Assembly: GCA_900314565.1 (NCBI GenBank)
Contig: OMVU01000016.1
Span: 54,802-118,801, forward strand
DNA length: 64,000 nt
Reading direction: 5' to 3'
DNA from: an uncultured Eubacteriales bacterium
GTDB lineage: Bacteria; Bacillota; Clostridia; Lachnospirales; Lachnospiraceae
Shown: piece after piece, positions 7,888 through 16,629 of the stretch
Layout of the letters: every line of letters starts with the position of its first letter
Numbering within the stretch: position 1 is the first letter of the stretch
Made by a program: the position numbers and the translations under genes
Notes under the pieces: generated by a model
Told to the model about the DNA's origin: nothing
What the model saw: the letters and a program-made list of their open reading frames with translations, nothing else
Databases searched by the model: none

Positions 7888-9588
7888 ATGATATTGGATG
7901 TGAAATCAAAAAACCGATGCGTGGTCTTTCTCTTCTACGACAAAGACGGGATCGTGGATCAGTATGTCCTTGATATGCTGGATGATCTGCGGGAGAACGC
8001 AGCCTTCGTATATGTCGCAGTCAACGGCGTCATCACCCCGGAAGGCAGGGCAAGGCTTGCCCGGCACTCGGATGAAGTCTTCTGCAGGGTCAATGCCGGA
8101 TTTGACGTAGGCGGCTACCGCGACGCGATATTTAACCTGGGCTTCAGGGAACTTGCGAAGTATGATGAGCTTGTCCTAATGAACTATACGTTCTTTGCGC
8201 CGCTCTATCCCTTCCGCGAGATGTTTGAGACAATGAATCCGAAAGATCTCGATTTCTGGGGGATTACGAAGCATCATACGGTGCCCGGGGATCCTTACGA
8301 CGGAAAGATCGTTTACGGATATCTTCCTGAGCATCTCAATTCGCACTTTTTCGCGCTCCGAAGAGATTTCTTCCTGAGCTGGAGCTACCGGGATTTCATT
8401 TGCAATATGAAGAATCCGGGCTCCTATCTGGAGTCGATCACGCAGTATGAGGTGATCTTTACAAAGCATTTTGCCGATCTGAATTATAAGTGGGCGGCCT
8501 ATGCGGATTCTGACCGCTTCGAGGGCACATACTATGCTCCCTTCATGTTCGCAGCGTCCGAACTCATAGAGGAGGACCGGTGCCCGATCGTCAAGCGCCG
8601 GACGTTTTTCTCCGACTACCAGTTCTTTCTGCTGAATACGGCCGGTGAGTGCTCATACCGTGCCTATGAGGCCATCAAAAAGCTTCCCGGTGTGCGGACC
8701 CGTCCCATTTGGGAAAACATTCTGCGTCTGCAGAATCTGCCCGATATACGCCAGGTCGTTCATCTTACGTACCTCGTGGATTCGGAGTTCACCCGGCATA
8801 CATTTTCTCCGGATGATGAGGCGGCGGTCTTTGTTTTCTGCGAGCCGGGCGTTGACCGGGAGCTTGTGGCAGGACGCTATCTGAGGAAAATCCCGGATAC
8901 GGTCCGCGTCATCTATATGGACGGACCCGAGACATACGCGGAAAAGCTGATCGCGGCCTCCATGCAGGCGGAGGATTACTTCTTCGTCGGCGTCCTGAAT
9001 CTCTTTGACGTGCGGAAGGCTCCCGAGCCGAAATCGGAAGCGGCCTCTCTCCTCTATCGGGAGGAGGAGAGCGTGATCGGGTCGGCAGCGCAGATCGGAA
9101 ATATTCTCGATGAAATGAAAGAAGAGCGGGCTCTCGGACTTCTGGTCCCGCCGGTCCCATCCTTCGGAAGGTATTTCGCGGAGATCGGAGACGGCTGGAC
9201 AGGCCTTTACGACGAGCTCCTTGAGACACTGAAGCTTCTTAAGATGACCTTCCCGGTCACAAAGACGGATGCCCACCCGGCTTTCCCGTACGGAGGAAGC
9301 TTCTGGGCGAGGGGCAAGGCCCTCATGCGGGCAGGTCTGTATCTGCGGGACGGGCGCCTGGCAGAGCTCGTGCGCGATCCGGATAAGCAGCTTCTCATCC
9401 GTCTGCTCCTACCTTTCCTGATGCAGGAGGAGCGCTATCTGACGGGAATCGTGACCGGCACGAAGTACGCCGCGATCGAATTCACGAATCAGGATTACAT
9501 GCTTCGCGTTAACAACCGCATGGTATTTGAAAAGTTCGGACCTGACTATTATGAGCAGGAGCTGAAAAAGATCAGAGGAAAAGCATGA
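7888..9588 (+). CDS. Rhamnan synthesis F (RgpF)-like protein, paralogue with degenerate C-terminal half
   Basis: A 566-residue paralogue of the preceding protein, evidently from tandem duplication (both open with CVVF/CGVY-type strands followed by YDKDG). The N-terminal half keeps the family layout: RVNAGFDVGGYRDAIF, LMNYTFFAPLYPF and DLDFWGITKHH. The C-terminal half keeps GLLVPPVPSFGRYF, YGGSFWARGKAL and YLTGIVTGTKYAAIEF but has lost the NRGRD and LKIHDKK motifs. The two halves may therefore differ in activity. Its stop overlaps the methyltransferase start by ATGA (9585-9588), so the two are translationally coupled. Confidence 0.86.
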   Translation: MILDVKSKNRCVVFLFYDKDGIVDQYVLDMLDDLRENAAFVYVAVNGVITPEGRARLARHSDEVFCRVNAGFDVGGYRDAIFNLGFRELAKYDELVLMNYTFFAPLYPFREMFETMNPKDLDFWGITKHHTVPGDPYDGKIVYGYLPEHLNSHFFALRRDFFLSWSYRDFICNMKNPGSYLESITQYEVIFTKHFADLNYKWAAYADSDRFEGTYYAPFMFAASELIEEDRCPIVKRRTFFSDYQFFLLNTAGECSYRAYEAIKKLPGVRTRPIWENILRLQNLPDIRQVVHLTYLVDSEFTRHTFSPDDEAAVFVFCEPGVDRELVAGRYLRKIPDTVRVIYMDGPETYAEKLIAASMQAEDYFFVGVLNLFDVRKAPEPKSEAASLLYREEESVIGSAAQIGNILDEMKEERALGLLVPPVPSFGRYFAEIGDGWTGLYDELLETLKLLKMTFPVTKTDAHPAFPYGGSFWARGKALMRAGLYLRDGRLAELVRDPDKQLLIRLLLPFLMQEERYLTGIVTGTKYAAIEFTNQDYMLRVNNRMVFEKFGPDYYEQELKKIRGKA

Positions 9589-10502
9589 AAGAAGAAATCA
9601 TCGGTAAGGTCAAGCTGAATTACAGCTGGTACAGCGGGGAAGATCTTTACAGTGACGGGGACGCGGTCGAGAACCGGATCCTCGATATCGTACGGAATGA
9701 GGAGGGCTATGAGTTTGCCCTCGACGAGTATACCAGCTGGCCGATCCTCTACCATCTGACAAGACAGAGGGAAAATATCGTCCTTCCCATGGAGATCGGG
9801 AAGACGGATGAAGTCCTTGAGGTCGGCGCGGGAATGGGCGCTGTCACAGGAGCGCTGGCGCGGAAGGCGAAGAAGGTCGACTGCATAGAGCTCTCAAGAA
9901 GGCGGTCTCTTGTCAATGCCGAGAGGCATAAAGACCTCGACAATATAGAGATTTTTGTCGGCAATTTCCGCGATATCCGGATCGAAAAGAAGTATGACGC
10001 AGTGGTCCTCATCGGTGTTCTCGAGTACGCGGTCTACTACGTCGGCGGGGAGAACCCCTATGAGACTTTTCTTAAAAAGATTGCTGAGTGCCTGAAGCCG
10101 GGCGGAAAACTGTATGTCGCGATCGAGAATAAACTCGGGATGAAGTATTTCGCGGGCTTTCATGAGGATCACCTTGGGAAGCCGTTCGTCGGCATCGAGG
10201 GATATAAAAAGGGAGACCACGTAAGGACCTTTACAAGATCCGAACTGTCTGAGCTTGCTTCCCGGTGCGGATTTGAGGATCTCTATTATTTCTATCCGTT
10301 CCCGGACTATAAGCTTCCGACAGTCATCCTGAGCGATGACAATATCCGGGATGCGGAGATCGATTTCGATGAGGATTCGAATTATGACCTCGATATCCTG
10401 AAGCTTTTCTCTCAGAGAAAGGCTTTTGCAGGCCTGAAGGGGACGGACGAGAGAGCGATTTTTGCCAATTCGTTCCTCCTGAAAGCAGTCAGGAAGGGCT
10501 GA
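9585..10502 (+). CDS. SAM-dependent methyltransferase (class I), probable glycan-capping enzyme
   Basis: A 305-residue class I methyltransferase. The SAM-binding motif VLEVGAGMGAVTG is at about residues 77-89, an acidic ribose-binding residue follows in DCIELSRRR, and the later motifs are DAVVLIGVLEYA and LKPGGKLYVAIENKLG. The start overlaps the previous stop by four bases. The next gene encodes a kinase-like protein with a coiled coil. In E. coli O9a one protein, WbdD, joins a methyltransferase, a kinase and a coiled coil and ends O-antigen chains by phosphorylation and methylation. By analogy this enzyme may methylate the chain terminus; that role is inference. A small-molecule or backbone-sugar methyltransferase is the alternative. 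Confidence 0.85.
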   Translation: MKEEIIGKVKLNYSWYSGEDLYSDGDAVENRILDIVRNEEGYEFALDEYTSWPILYHLTRQRENIVLPMEIGKTDEVLEVGAGMGAVTGALARKAKKVDCIELSRRRSLVNAERHKDLDNIEIFVGNFRDIRIEKKYDAVVLIGVLEYAVYYVGGENPYETFLKKIAECLKPGGKLYVAIENKLGMKYFAGFHEDHLGKPFVGIEGYKKGDHVRTFTRSELSELASRCGFEDLYYFYPFPDYKLPTVILSDDNIRDAEIDFDEDSNYDLDILKLFSQRKAFAGLKGTDERAIFANSFLLKAVRKG

Positions 10503-10548
10503 AGAACGAATCTTCCCTTTGGAATCCGGTCCGTGCCGCACGGCACGG

Positions 10549-10570
10549 CAGGAACGCCGAGGCGTTCCTG
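10549..10570 (+). repeat. Short GAACGCC palindrome, family B, copy 2
   Basis: Perfect palindrome CAGGAACGCC-GA-GGCGTTCCTG in the 174-bp gap between the methyltransferase and the kinase. It is preceded by CCGTGCCGCACGGCACGG, itself palindromic, so the mRNA here should be strongly folded between two genes of one operon. Confidence 0.75.
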
Positions 10571-10676
10571 AATGATGAACTGTTGATCATTAAAATAAGA
10601 GGTGAGCTGGCCCGGGAAGCCCGGGAGAAGGGAATGCCCGACTGCTTATTTACGACGGCCGGGTGTGCGTGAGTAT

Positions 10677-11762
10677 ATGAAGAAGATACTTGTGAAGTGC
10701 TCTGATGAGAGAAGCCGCAGATATTCTGTCATAACGACCATTATTGAGGAGGGCGATGAAAAACACGTTCTCAAGGAGCCTGTCTACCCTGAGGGGGAGA
10801 AGCATATCAGAGAACTGGTTTCTTTCCGGGATGTACTGTCGGCCGCTTACCCGCAGATCATCCCGTGTCCTGTGAGGATCGAGGATGGGAAAGCGGTATT
10901 TGATTTTATCAGGGGAGAGTCCCTTGAAAAGAGATATAACGAGGCAGTGGAATCCGGAGATCCGAAGGCCTTTGAGAAGATCCTTGACTGTCACAGGGAT
11001 CTGCTGTGTGCTAATCCGGAAAATGAAGAGATCTTTTCTCCTTCAGACGAATTCAGGGCATGGTTCGGAAGCGCTGCGGCTTATGAGGGCAAGCCGGGCT
11101 TTCGCGCCGCGAACTTCGACGCGATCCCGGGCAATATCATTTTCTCGGAGAACGGACCCTGCTTTATCGACTATGAGTGGACGATGAATTTCTCCATGCC
11201 CAAAGATCTGGTCATTTACCACTGTGTGAGAGATTTTTATTATCACAATGACCGTGTCGAGGAGTTTTATCCTCTGGAGAAGGCGATGCGTTATCTCGGG
11301 ATCGGGACAGATCCTGACCTTCTGCAGAAGAGCTACGAGCACTTTTTCGGGCAGGTCATAAAGGATCCGGACGGAAGGAGCTTTGGCCTTATCAAGTCAG
11401 CGTCGAAAAGATCCCGGATCGGAATCGGGGAGCTCAGAGAGGAAAAGGCCAGGGCGGACGAGTCCGCTGAATTCGCCAATGATATGTGGAAGCAGTGCGC
11501 TGCCGCTGTTTTTGATCTGCAGGGCCGGCTCGCCCGGATCGATGAGGAGTGGGAGAAAAAGTATGCTCTGCAGGACGCTACCTGGACAGGAAAATACAAT
11601 GCGGAAAAGATCCGGGCAGATCAGGCCTATGCGGATCTCATGAAAGAATATCAGGTCCTGAACAGGGACAGAGATATATGGAAATCCCGCTACGAGGCAG
11701 TGACAGAGACCAAAGCCTATAAGGCGACGGAAAAAGTCAGGAAGGTACTTAGAAAAGGATGA
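10677..11762 (+). CDS. Kinase-like protein (APH/WbdD type) with C-terminal coiled coil
   Basis: A 361-residue protein whose first 250 residues match the protein-kinase-like/aminoglycoside-kinase fold. The candidates are a beta-3 lysine K33 in HVLKEP, a catalytic loop NFDAIPGN with D148 and N153, and a metal-binding aspartate D165 in CFIDYEW. From about residue 260 to the end it is charged and heptad-like (ELREEKARADESAEFA, EEWEKKYALQD, DRDIWKSRYEAV), indicating a coiled coil. It follows a methyltransferase and overlaps by ATGA the coiled-coil start of a glycosyltransferase. This is the domain order of WbdD, split over two genes. An in-frame GTG at 10602 has a badly spaced ribosome site, so 10677 is preferred. 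The substrate is unproven. Confidence 0.75.
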   Translation: MKKILVKCSDERSRRYSVITTIIEEGDEKHVLKEPVYPEGEKHIRELVSFRDVLSAAYPQIIPCPVRIEDGKAVFDFIRGESLEKRYNEAVESGDPKAFEKILDCHRDLLCANPENEEIFSPSDEFRAWFGSAAAYEGKPGFRAANFDAIPGNIIFSENGPCFIDYEWTMNFSMPKDLVIYHCVRDFYYHNDRVEEFYPLEKAMRYLGIGTDPDLLQKSYEHFFGQVIKDPDGRSFGLIKSASKRSRIGIGELREEKARADESAEFANDMWKQCAAAVFDLQGRLARIDEEWEKKYALQDATWTGKYNAEKIRADQAYADLMKEYQVLNRDRDIWKSRYEAVTETKAYKATEKVRKVLRKG

Positions 11763-14095
11763 ATCTCGAAAAAAATTATCAGGAAGAATACGAACAGCTG
11801 AAAAAGGATTTCGATGCTCTCCATAAGCGGTATGTGGATGCCAGAAAGGCCGCGATCGAACGGTCTGAGATGGCTGCCCGGCTGGCTTCGAATAAGACGA
11901 TGCTTGTCTACCGAAAGGCGCAGGTGAAGACCGGGAAGGGTGATCCCTTCGCGCAGCTCCGCCCCCTCCTTACACAGGCGGAGGCGAAGATGGTCTGCAA
12001 CATCGACCATCTCGCTTACCGGAGAGGTGACGTCGTCATCCGCGGATGGGCGTTCGATATGCAGGGCGTCGTGCCGCCGCTCATGGTACGTGACAGGAGC
12101 CGTATTCTTCCGATCCAGGAGAACTGGTATCCCCGCACGGACGTCAATGACCAGCTGAGCCTGCCGGAAGAAATGTGCACGGGCTTTTCTGTCCGCATTC
12201 ATCTGAAGGATATCCGCCATGAGACGATCCTTTTTGAATTCGAGAATGAGTTCGGATATGTCGCAAAGGAAGTGAAGGTCCTTCTCAAAGAGAAGGAGCG
12301 CAAGGCATACCTTGAGAAGAACGCGCATCCGGTCTACGCGATGGACAGCGCCGGCTACGACGACTGGTTCCATGACCACATGGTCAGTGAGGAAGAGCTC
12401 CAGCGTCAGAGCAGAAGAAAACTTCCCTATATGCCGCTCATCAGTATCGTGATCCCGCTCTTCAATACGCCGGAGCGTTTTCTTGATGAGCTTATGGAAA
12501 GCCTGCTCGGCCAGTCCTACCGGAATATTGAGATCTGTCTGGCGGACGGCAGTACTTCTCCGGAGCCCGGGAGGATCATAGCGGAGAAGTATCAGAGCGA
12601 TCCGAGGGTCCGGTATCAGAAGCTTGCGGTCAATGCCGGAATCTCCGGCAATACCAATGAGGCGATCAGGATGGCGAAGGGAGAGTTCATTCTCCTCTCG
12701 GACCATGACGATACGCTCGAGAAGAATGCCGTATATGAGATCGTCTATGCCATGAACCGCGATCATACGATCGACGTCGTCTACACGGATGAGGATAAGC
12801 TCATGTACTCCGCCGGAGTCTACTACAGTCCGAATTTCAAGCCGGACTATAATCCGGACCTCCTGCGATCCAATAACTATATCACGCATATTTTCTGCGT
12901 GAGAAAATCTCTGGCGGATGAGATCGCCGGCCCGGACGGGGAGTATGAGCGGAGTGAATTTGACGGCGCGCAGGATTATGATTTCATACTGCGCTGCTGC
13001 GAGAAAGCCCGCAGAATTTATCATGTCCCGAAGTTCCTGTACCACTGGAGAGCGCATGCTTCGTCGACGGCCGGAAATCCGGAGAGCAAAATGTATGCGT
13101 ATGAGAACGGCAGACGTGCGATCGAAGCCCACTATAAGAGAGTCGGAATCCCGGCCAGAGTCGAGCTTGCCGAGGATATCGGAAGCTACCGCACGGTCTA
13201 CGAGATCCAGGGCGAACCGCTCGTTTCGATCATTATTCCGAACAAGGATCTTTCGGATGTCCTGAAGAGAGCGGTCGATTCGATCTTCGAAAAGTCGACC
13301 TACAGGAATTTCGAGATCGTCATCTGTGAGAATAACAGTACGGAGCCGGAGACGTTCGCGTACTACGAGGAACTTCAGAAAGCTCACGACAATGTCCATG
13401 TGGTCACCTGGGAGAAGGAGTTCAATTTTTCCGCGATCAATAACTATGCAGTAAAGCACTCGAAGGGGGAATACCTGATCTTCCTCAACAATGACGTGGA
13501 GGTCATCACGGACCGCTGGATCGAGGAGATGCTGGGCTACTGCCAGAGAAGCGACGTCGGTGCGTGCGGAGCGAGACTGTATTATCCGAACGACAGACTG
13601 CAGCACTGCGGCATCGTGGTCGGGATCGGCGGGATCGCCGGTCATATCTGCCATCTTGAAAAGCGCAGTCACGGAGGATATTTCGGCCGTATTTTCAAGA
13701 CACAGGATGTCAGCGCTGTCACAGCGGCCTGCATGATGATGCCGAGGCGGGTGTTCGAGGAGGTCGGCGGCTACGACGAGGAGCTGGCCGTCGCTTACAA
13801 CGACGTGGATCTGTGCCTCAAAGTGCGCGAGAAGGGGCTGCTCGTCGTATACAATGCGTGGGCGCAGCTCTACCACCATGAATCGCTCTCGAGAGGTTCG
13901 GACGATGTGAAGGTGGATAAGAAAAAGCATGACCGCCAGATGAATGAGGCGAGGATCTTAAAGAGCCACTGGCCGGAAATCTTCGAGAAGGGCGATCCTT
14001 ACTTCAATCCGAACCTTGATTACAGTGCTGCCGAGTATGTTCTGGCAGGGACGATCCCTCCGAACTACTCCGCGCTTTCGAAAAGGGAAGTGTAA
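11759..14095 (+). CDS. Tandem GT2 glycosyltransferase with N-terminal coiled coil
   Basis: A 778-residue cytoplasmic glycosyltransferase for the exported polysaccharide. Order: heptad-like coiled coil at about 1-60; a beta-type domain at about 80-175 with IRGWAFDMQ; GT2 domain 1 at about 225-460 (ISIVIPLFNTPERF, SDHDDTL, VYTDEDKL, FDGAQDYDF, YHWRAH); and GT2 domain 2 at about 480-750 (VSIIIPNKDLSDVL, FLNNDVEV, DVSAVTAACMM, NDVDLCLKV). Both nucleotide-sugar DxD-like sites are present, so two linkages per protein are likely. It overlaps the kinase gene by ATGA and is nearly contiguous with a paralogue. Rhamnose or galactofuranose transfer is plausible but not provable. Confidence 0.9.
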   Translation: MNLEKNYQEEYEQLKKDFDALHKRYVDARKAAIERSEMAARLASNKTMLVYRKAQVKTGKGDPFAQLRPLLTQAEAKMVCNIDHLAYRRGDVVIRGWAFDMQGVVPPLMVRDRSRILPIQENWYPRTDVNDQLSLPEEMCTGFSVRIHLKDIRHETILFEFENEFGYVAKEVKVLLKEKERKAYLEKNAHPVYAMDSAGYDDWFHDHMVSEEELQRQSRRKLPYMPLISIVIPLFNTPERFLDELMESLLGQSYRNIEICLADGSTSPEPGRIIAEKYQSDPRVRYQKLAVNAGISGNTNEAIRMAKGEFILLSDHDDTLEKNAVYEIVYAMNRDHTIDVVYTDEDKLMYSAGVYYSPNFKPDYNPDLLRSNNYITHIFCVRKSLADEIAGPDGEYERSEFDGAQDYDFILRCCEKARRIYHVPKFLYHWRAHASSTAGNPESKMYAYENGRRAIEAHYKRVGIPARVELAEDIGSYRTVYEIQGEPLVSIIIPNKDLSDVLKRAVDSIFEKSTYRNFEIVICENNSTEPETFAYYEELQKAHDNVHVVTWEKEFNFSAINNYAVKHSKGEYLIFLNNDVEVITDRWIEEMLGYCQRSDVGACGARLYYPNDRLQHCGIVVGIGGIAGHICHLEKRSHGGYFGRIFKTQDVSAVTAACMMMPRRVFEEVGGYDEELAVAYNDVDLCLKVREKGLLVVYNAWAQLYHHESLSRGSDDVKVDKKKHDRQMNEARILKSHWPEIFEKGDPYFNPNLDYSAAEYVLAGTIPPNYSALSKREV

Positions 14096-14099
14096 TCTT

Positions 14100-16523
14100 A
14101 TGAGAAATGACGGATTTTTAATAAAAAACGACAGGTTCTCCCTCGCGGAGCCGGACCTTTTCATGCTGCGCGGCCATCTGGCTCCGCGGACAGAGGTCAC
14201 GGCGAAGCTGGGCGGAAAACCGTTTCCGCCGGAGGTGAGGAAGCTCACGGAAAATGTCGATGAGCGCTACGGCGGCAGTGAGACGATCGTGACCTTCCGC
14301 ATTCCGGAGGATGTGAAAGACCGGGATACTCTGAAGGTCTACACGACCGGGGAGAAAGGGAGACGCCTTGCCTTTGAGATCAGGGGAAGGGATCTCCGGG
14401 AGAAACGCAAAGGCATCAAGCTTTTCGTCGACGATTTCACTGTCAGTGAAAAGGACGGGTTCGTTCGGATCCAGGGCTGGGCTGTTTCAACTGTGCCGGT
14501 CGAGATGGCCGTTCTTGATTCGGAAAAACAGAAAATGCCGGTGAAGGTGGAGCGCTATCAGAGGATCGACGTCGTAGACCTTTTTGATGAAGTGAAGGTC
14601 GATGAGATGAGCGGTTTTCATATCGAACTTCGCCCGATTCCGAAAAAGAGCGTATATCTCGCCTTTCGGGCGGGAGAGCATCGGATGCTTCGGGAATTTC
14701 GGACAGATCCGGTGAGCTTCCGGGCGGAGCGTGCCGGACATCTTGCGAAAAAGGGTACGGAATATCTGAAGTATCACGGTGTGAAGGCGCTTGTGGAGAA
14801 GACCTATAACAAGCTTTTCAACCCGGCCATGAAACCGGTCATTTACGCAGACTGGATCAAAAAGCATCTTCCGAGCGAGAGAATTCTTGCTAAGCAGCGG
14901 AAGGATGTCTTTGACCCGGCACCACTTTTTTCAATCGTCGTTCCGCTGTATAAGACACCGGAGAAATATCTGACAGAGCTCGTGGAATCCGTCAGGGCAC
15001 AGAGCTATGAGAACTGGGAGCTCATATTATCAGACGGCAGCGGAGAGAATTCCCCGCTCACGGACATCCTTGGCCGTCTGGCGCTCACGGATGCGCGTAT
15101 TAAGGTCACGGGCGGCGGAAAGCGGCTCAATATCTCCGAGAACACGAACACGGCGATCGCTGCCTCCACAGGAGATTATATCGTTTTCTGTGACCACGAC
15201 GACCTGCTCGCTCCGAATGCGCTCTACGAGAATGCCTGCGCGGTCAGGAAGGATCCGGAGGTTGAATTCTTATACAGCGATGAGGACAAGATCGGCATCG
15301 GCGACAAGTACATGCAGCCGAACCTGAAGCCGGATTATGATCCGGATTTCCTGACGTCCGTCAACTATATCTGCCACCTGCTGGTCGTAAAGAGAACTCT
15401 GATCGACCGGGTCGGTCTTCTGAATCCGGAGTTCGACGGAGCACAGGATTATGATTTTATCCTTCGATGCACGGAAGAGACGCAGAAGATCGTCCATATC
15501 CCGAAGATCCTATATCACTGGAGATTCTTCGAGGGCAGCACTGCCGCAAATCCGGAGTCGAAGACCTACGCGTTCGACGCGGGGTGCAGAGCGATCCAGG
15601 CGCACTATGACCGTCTCGGCTGGCCGGCAAAATCTGTGCCCGGCGAGTACCCGGGCATTTACCGGACAGAGTGGAACTGGGGAACAACACCGCGTGTTAC
15701 CATCCTGATCCCTAACAAGGATCATGTGGATGACCTGAAGAAGTGCCTGGCGAGTATCGACCGGGGAGTTCGGTATCCGGATCTCGAGATCCTGATCGTT
15801 GAGAATAACAGCACCGAACAGGAGACGTTCGATTATTACAGGACACTGAAGGAGCAGGATGAGAGGGTGAAGGTCGTCTACTACGAAGGCGGCTTCAACT
15901 TCTCCGCGATCAACAATTTCGGCGCGCGCTATGCGACCGGTGAGTATCTTTTCCTGCTCAATAACGACACGGAATTTATCAGCGACGACGTCATCGGCGA
16001 GATGCTCGGATTTGCCCAGAGACCGGATGTCGGGATCGTCGGCGCGAGACTGTACTATGAGGACAACACGATCCAGCATGCCGGCGTGATCGTCGGCTGG
16101 GGCGGCATCGCGGGACATGCGTTCGTCAATCAGTCGCGGGGCGAGACCGGCTATCAGCACAGGATCATTTGCCAGCAGGATCTCTCCGCGGTGACCGCAG
16201 CCTGCATGATGGTCAGAAAGAGCGTCTTTGACGAAGTCGGAGGGCTCACGGAAGAGCTGGCTGTCGCATTCAACGACATTGATTTCTGCATGAAGGTGCG
16301 GGAAGCCGGATACCTGATCGTGTACGATCCCTATGCGGAGCTGTATCACTATGAATCCAAGTCGAGAGGGCTCGATCAGGGAAATCCCGAGAAGGTAAAA
16401 CGGTTCCAGCGGGAGATGGATATTTTCCAGAAGCGCTGGCCTGAGATCCTGAGGGACGGGGATCCTTATTATAACCCGAACCTCTCCATGGTCACGCAGG
16501 ACTTTTCATTGAAGAGAAACTGA
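14100..16523 (+). CDS. Tandem GT2 glycosyltransferase with N-terminal beta domain
   Basis: An 807-residue paralogue of the preceding enzyme. It lacks the coiled coil but keeps a beta-type domain around residues 105-210 (VRIQGWAVST) that shares the GWA motif with its neighbour. GT2 domain 1 follows (FSIVVPLYKTPEKYL, CDHDDLLAP, YSDEDKIG, FDGAQDYDF, YHWRFF), then domain 2 (VTILIPNKDHVDDL, LLNNDTEF, LSAVTAACMMV, NDIDFCMKV). The ATG at 14100 lies 4 bp after the previous stop; an ATG at 14016 inside the previous gene is less likely. It builds part of the polysaccharide repeat. The sugar donor is unknown, though dTDP-rhamnose is made by this locus. Confidence 0.9.
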   Translation: MRNDGFLIKNDRFSLAEPDLFMLRGHLAPRTEVTAKLGGKPFPPEVRKLTENVDERYGGSETIVTFRIPEDVKDRDTLKVYTTGEKGRRLAFEIRGRDLREKRKGIKLFVDDFTVSEKDGFVRIQGWAVSTVPVEMAVLDSEKQKMPVKVERYQRIDVVDLFDEVKVDEMSGFHIELRPIPKKSVYLAFRAGEHRMLREFRTDPVSFRAERAGHLAKKGTEYLKYHGVKALVEKTYNKLFNPAMKPVIYADWIKKHLPSERILAKQRKDVFDPAPLFSIVVPLYKTPEKYLTELVESVRAQSYENWELILSDGSGENSPLTDILGRLALTDARIKVTGGGKRLNISENTNTAIAASTGDYIVFCDHDDLLAPNALYENACAVRKDPEVEFLYSDEDKIGIGDKYMQPNLKPDYDPDFLTSVNYICHLLVVKRTLIDRVGLLNPEFDGAQDYDFILRCTEETQKIVHIPKILYHWRFFEGSTAANPESKTYAFDAGCRAIQAHYDRLGWPAKSVPGEYPGIYRTEWNWGTTPRVTILIPNKDHVDDLKKCLASIDRGVRYPDLEILIVENNSTEQETFDYYRTLKEQDERVKVVYYEGGFNFSAINNFGARYATGEYLFLLNNDTEFISDDVIGEMLGFAQRPDVGIVGARLYYEDNTIQHAGVIVGWGGIAGHAFVNQSRGETGYQHRIICQQDLSAVTAACMMVRKSVFDEVGGLTEELAVAFNDIDFCMKVREAGYLIVYDPYAELYHYESKSRGLDQGNPEKVKRFQREMDIFQKRWPEILRDGDPYYNPNLSMVTQDFSLKRN

Positions 16524-16525
16524 AG

Positions 16526-16594
16526 AAGGAGCCGGGTCCCGCCCGCGACTGCGCTGCATGAGCGGCTGCGGGACAGGCATCCGAATGGATTTGG
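16526..16594 (+). repeat. Dispersed hairpin repeat, family D, copy 2
   Basis: Starts AAGGAGCCGGGTCCCGCCC just after the GT2 stop and ends GGCATCCGAATGGATTTGG before rfbD. GTCCCGC pairs with GCGGGAC over 25 bases. It is related to 3137-3207 in both sequence and position (between two operon genes). Confidence 0.6.
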
Positions 16595-16629
16595 CTGGAT
16601 GAAACTTCCAGTATCAGAGGAGTAGAAAA

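Noticed and set aside
10602-10676. In-frame GTG at 10602 extending the kinase-like protein by 25 residues.
   Set aside because: AGAGG directly touches the GTG, leaving no spacing, and the added residues (Arg/Pro/Gly-rich) do not fit the fold. The site before 10677 is weak too, so some doubt remains.
11717-13930. A 737-codon open frame on the - strand opposite the 11759 glycosyltransferase; similar long frames lie opposite 4754-7000 and 43891-46170.
   Set aside because: They mirror strong GC-biased third positions of real + strand genes that have clear family motifs, and their own translations show no recognisable domain.
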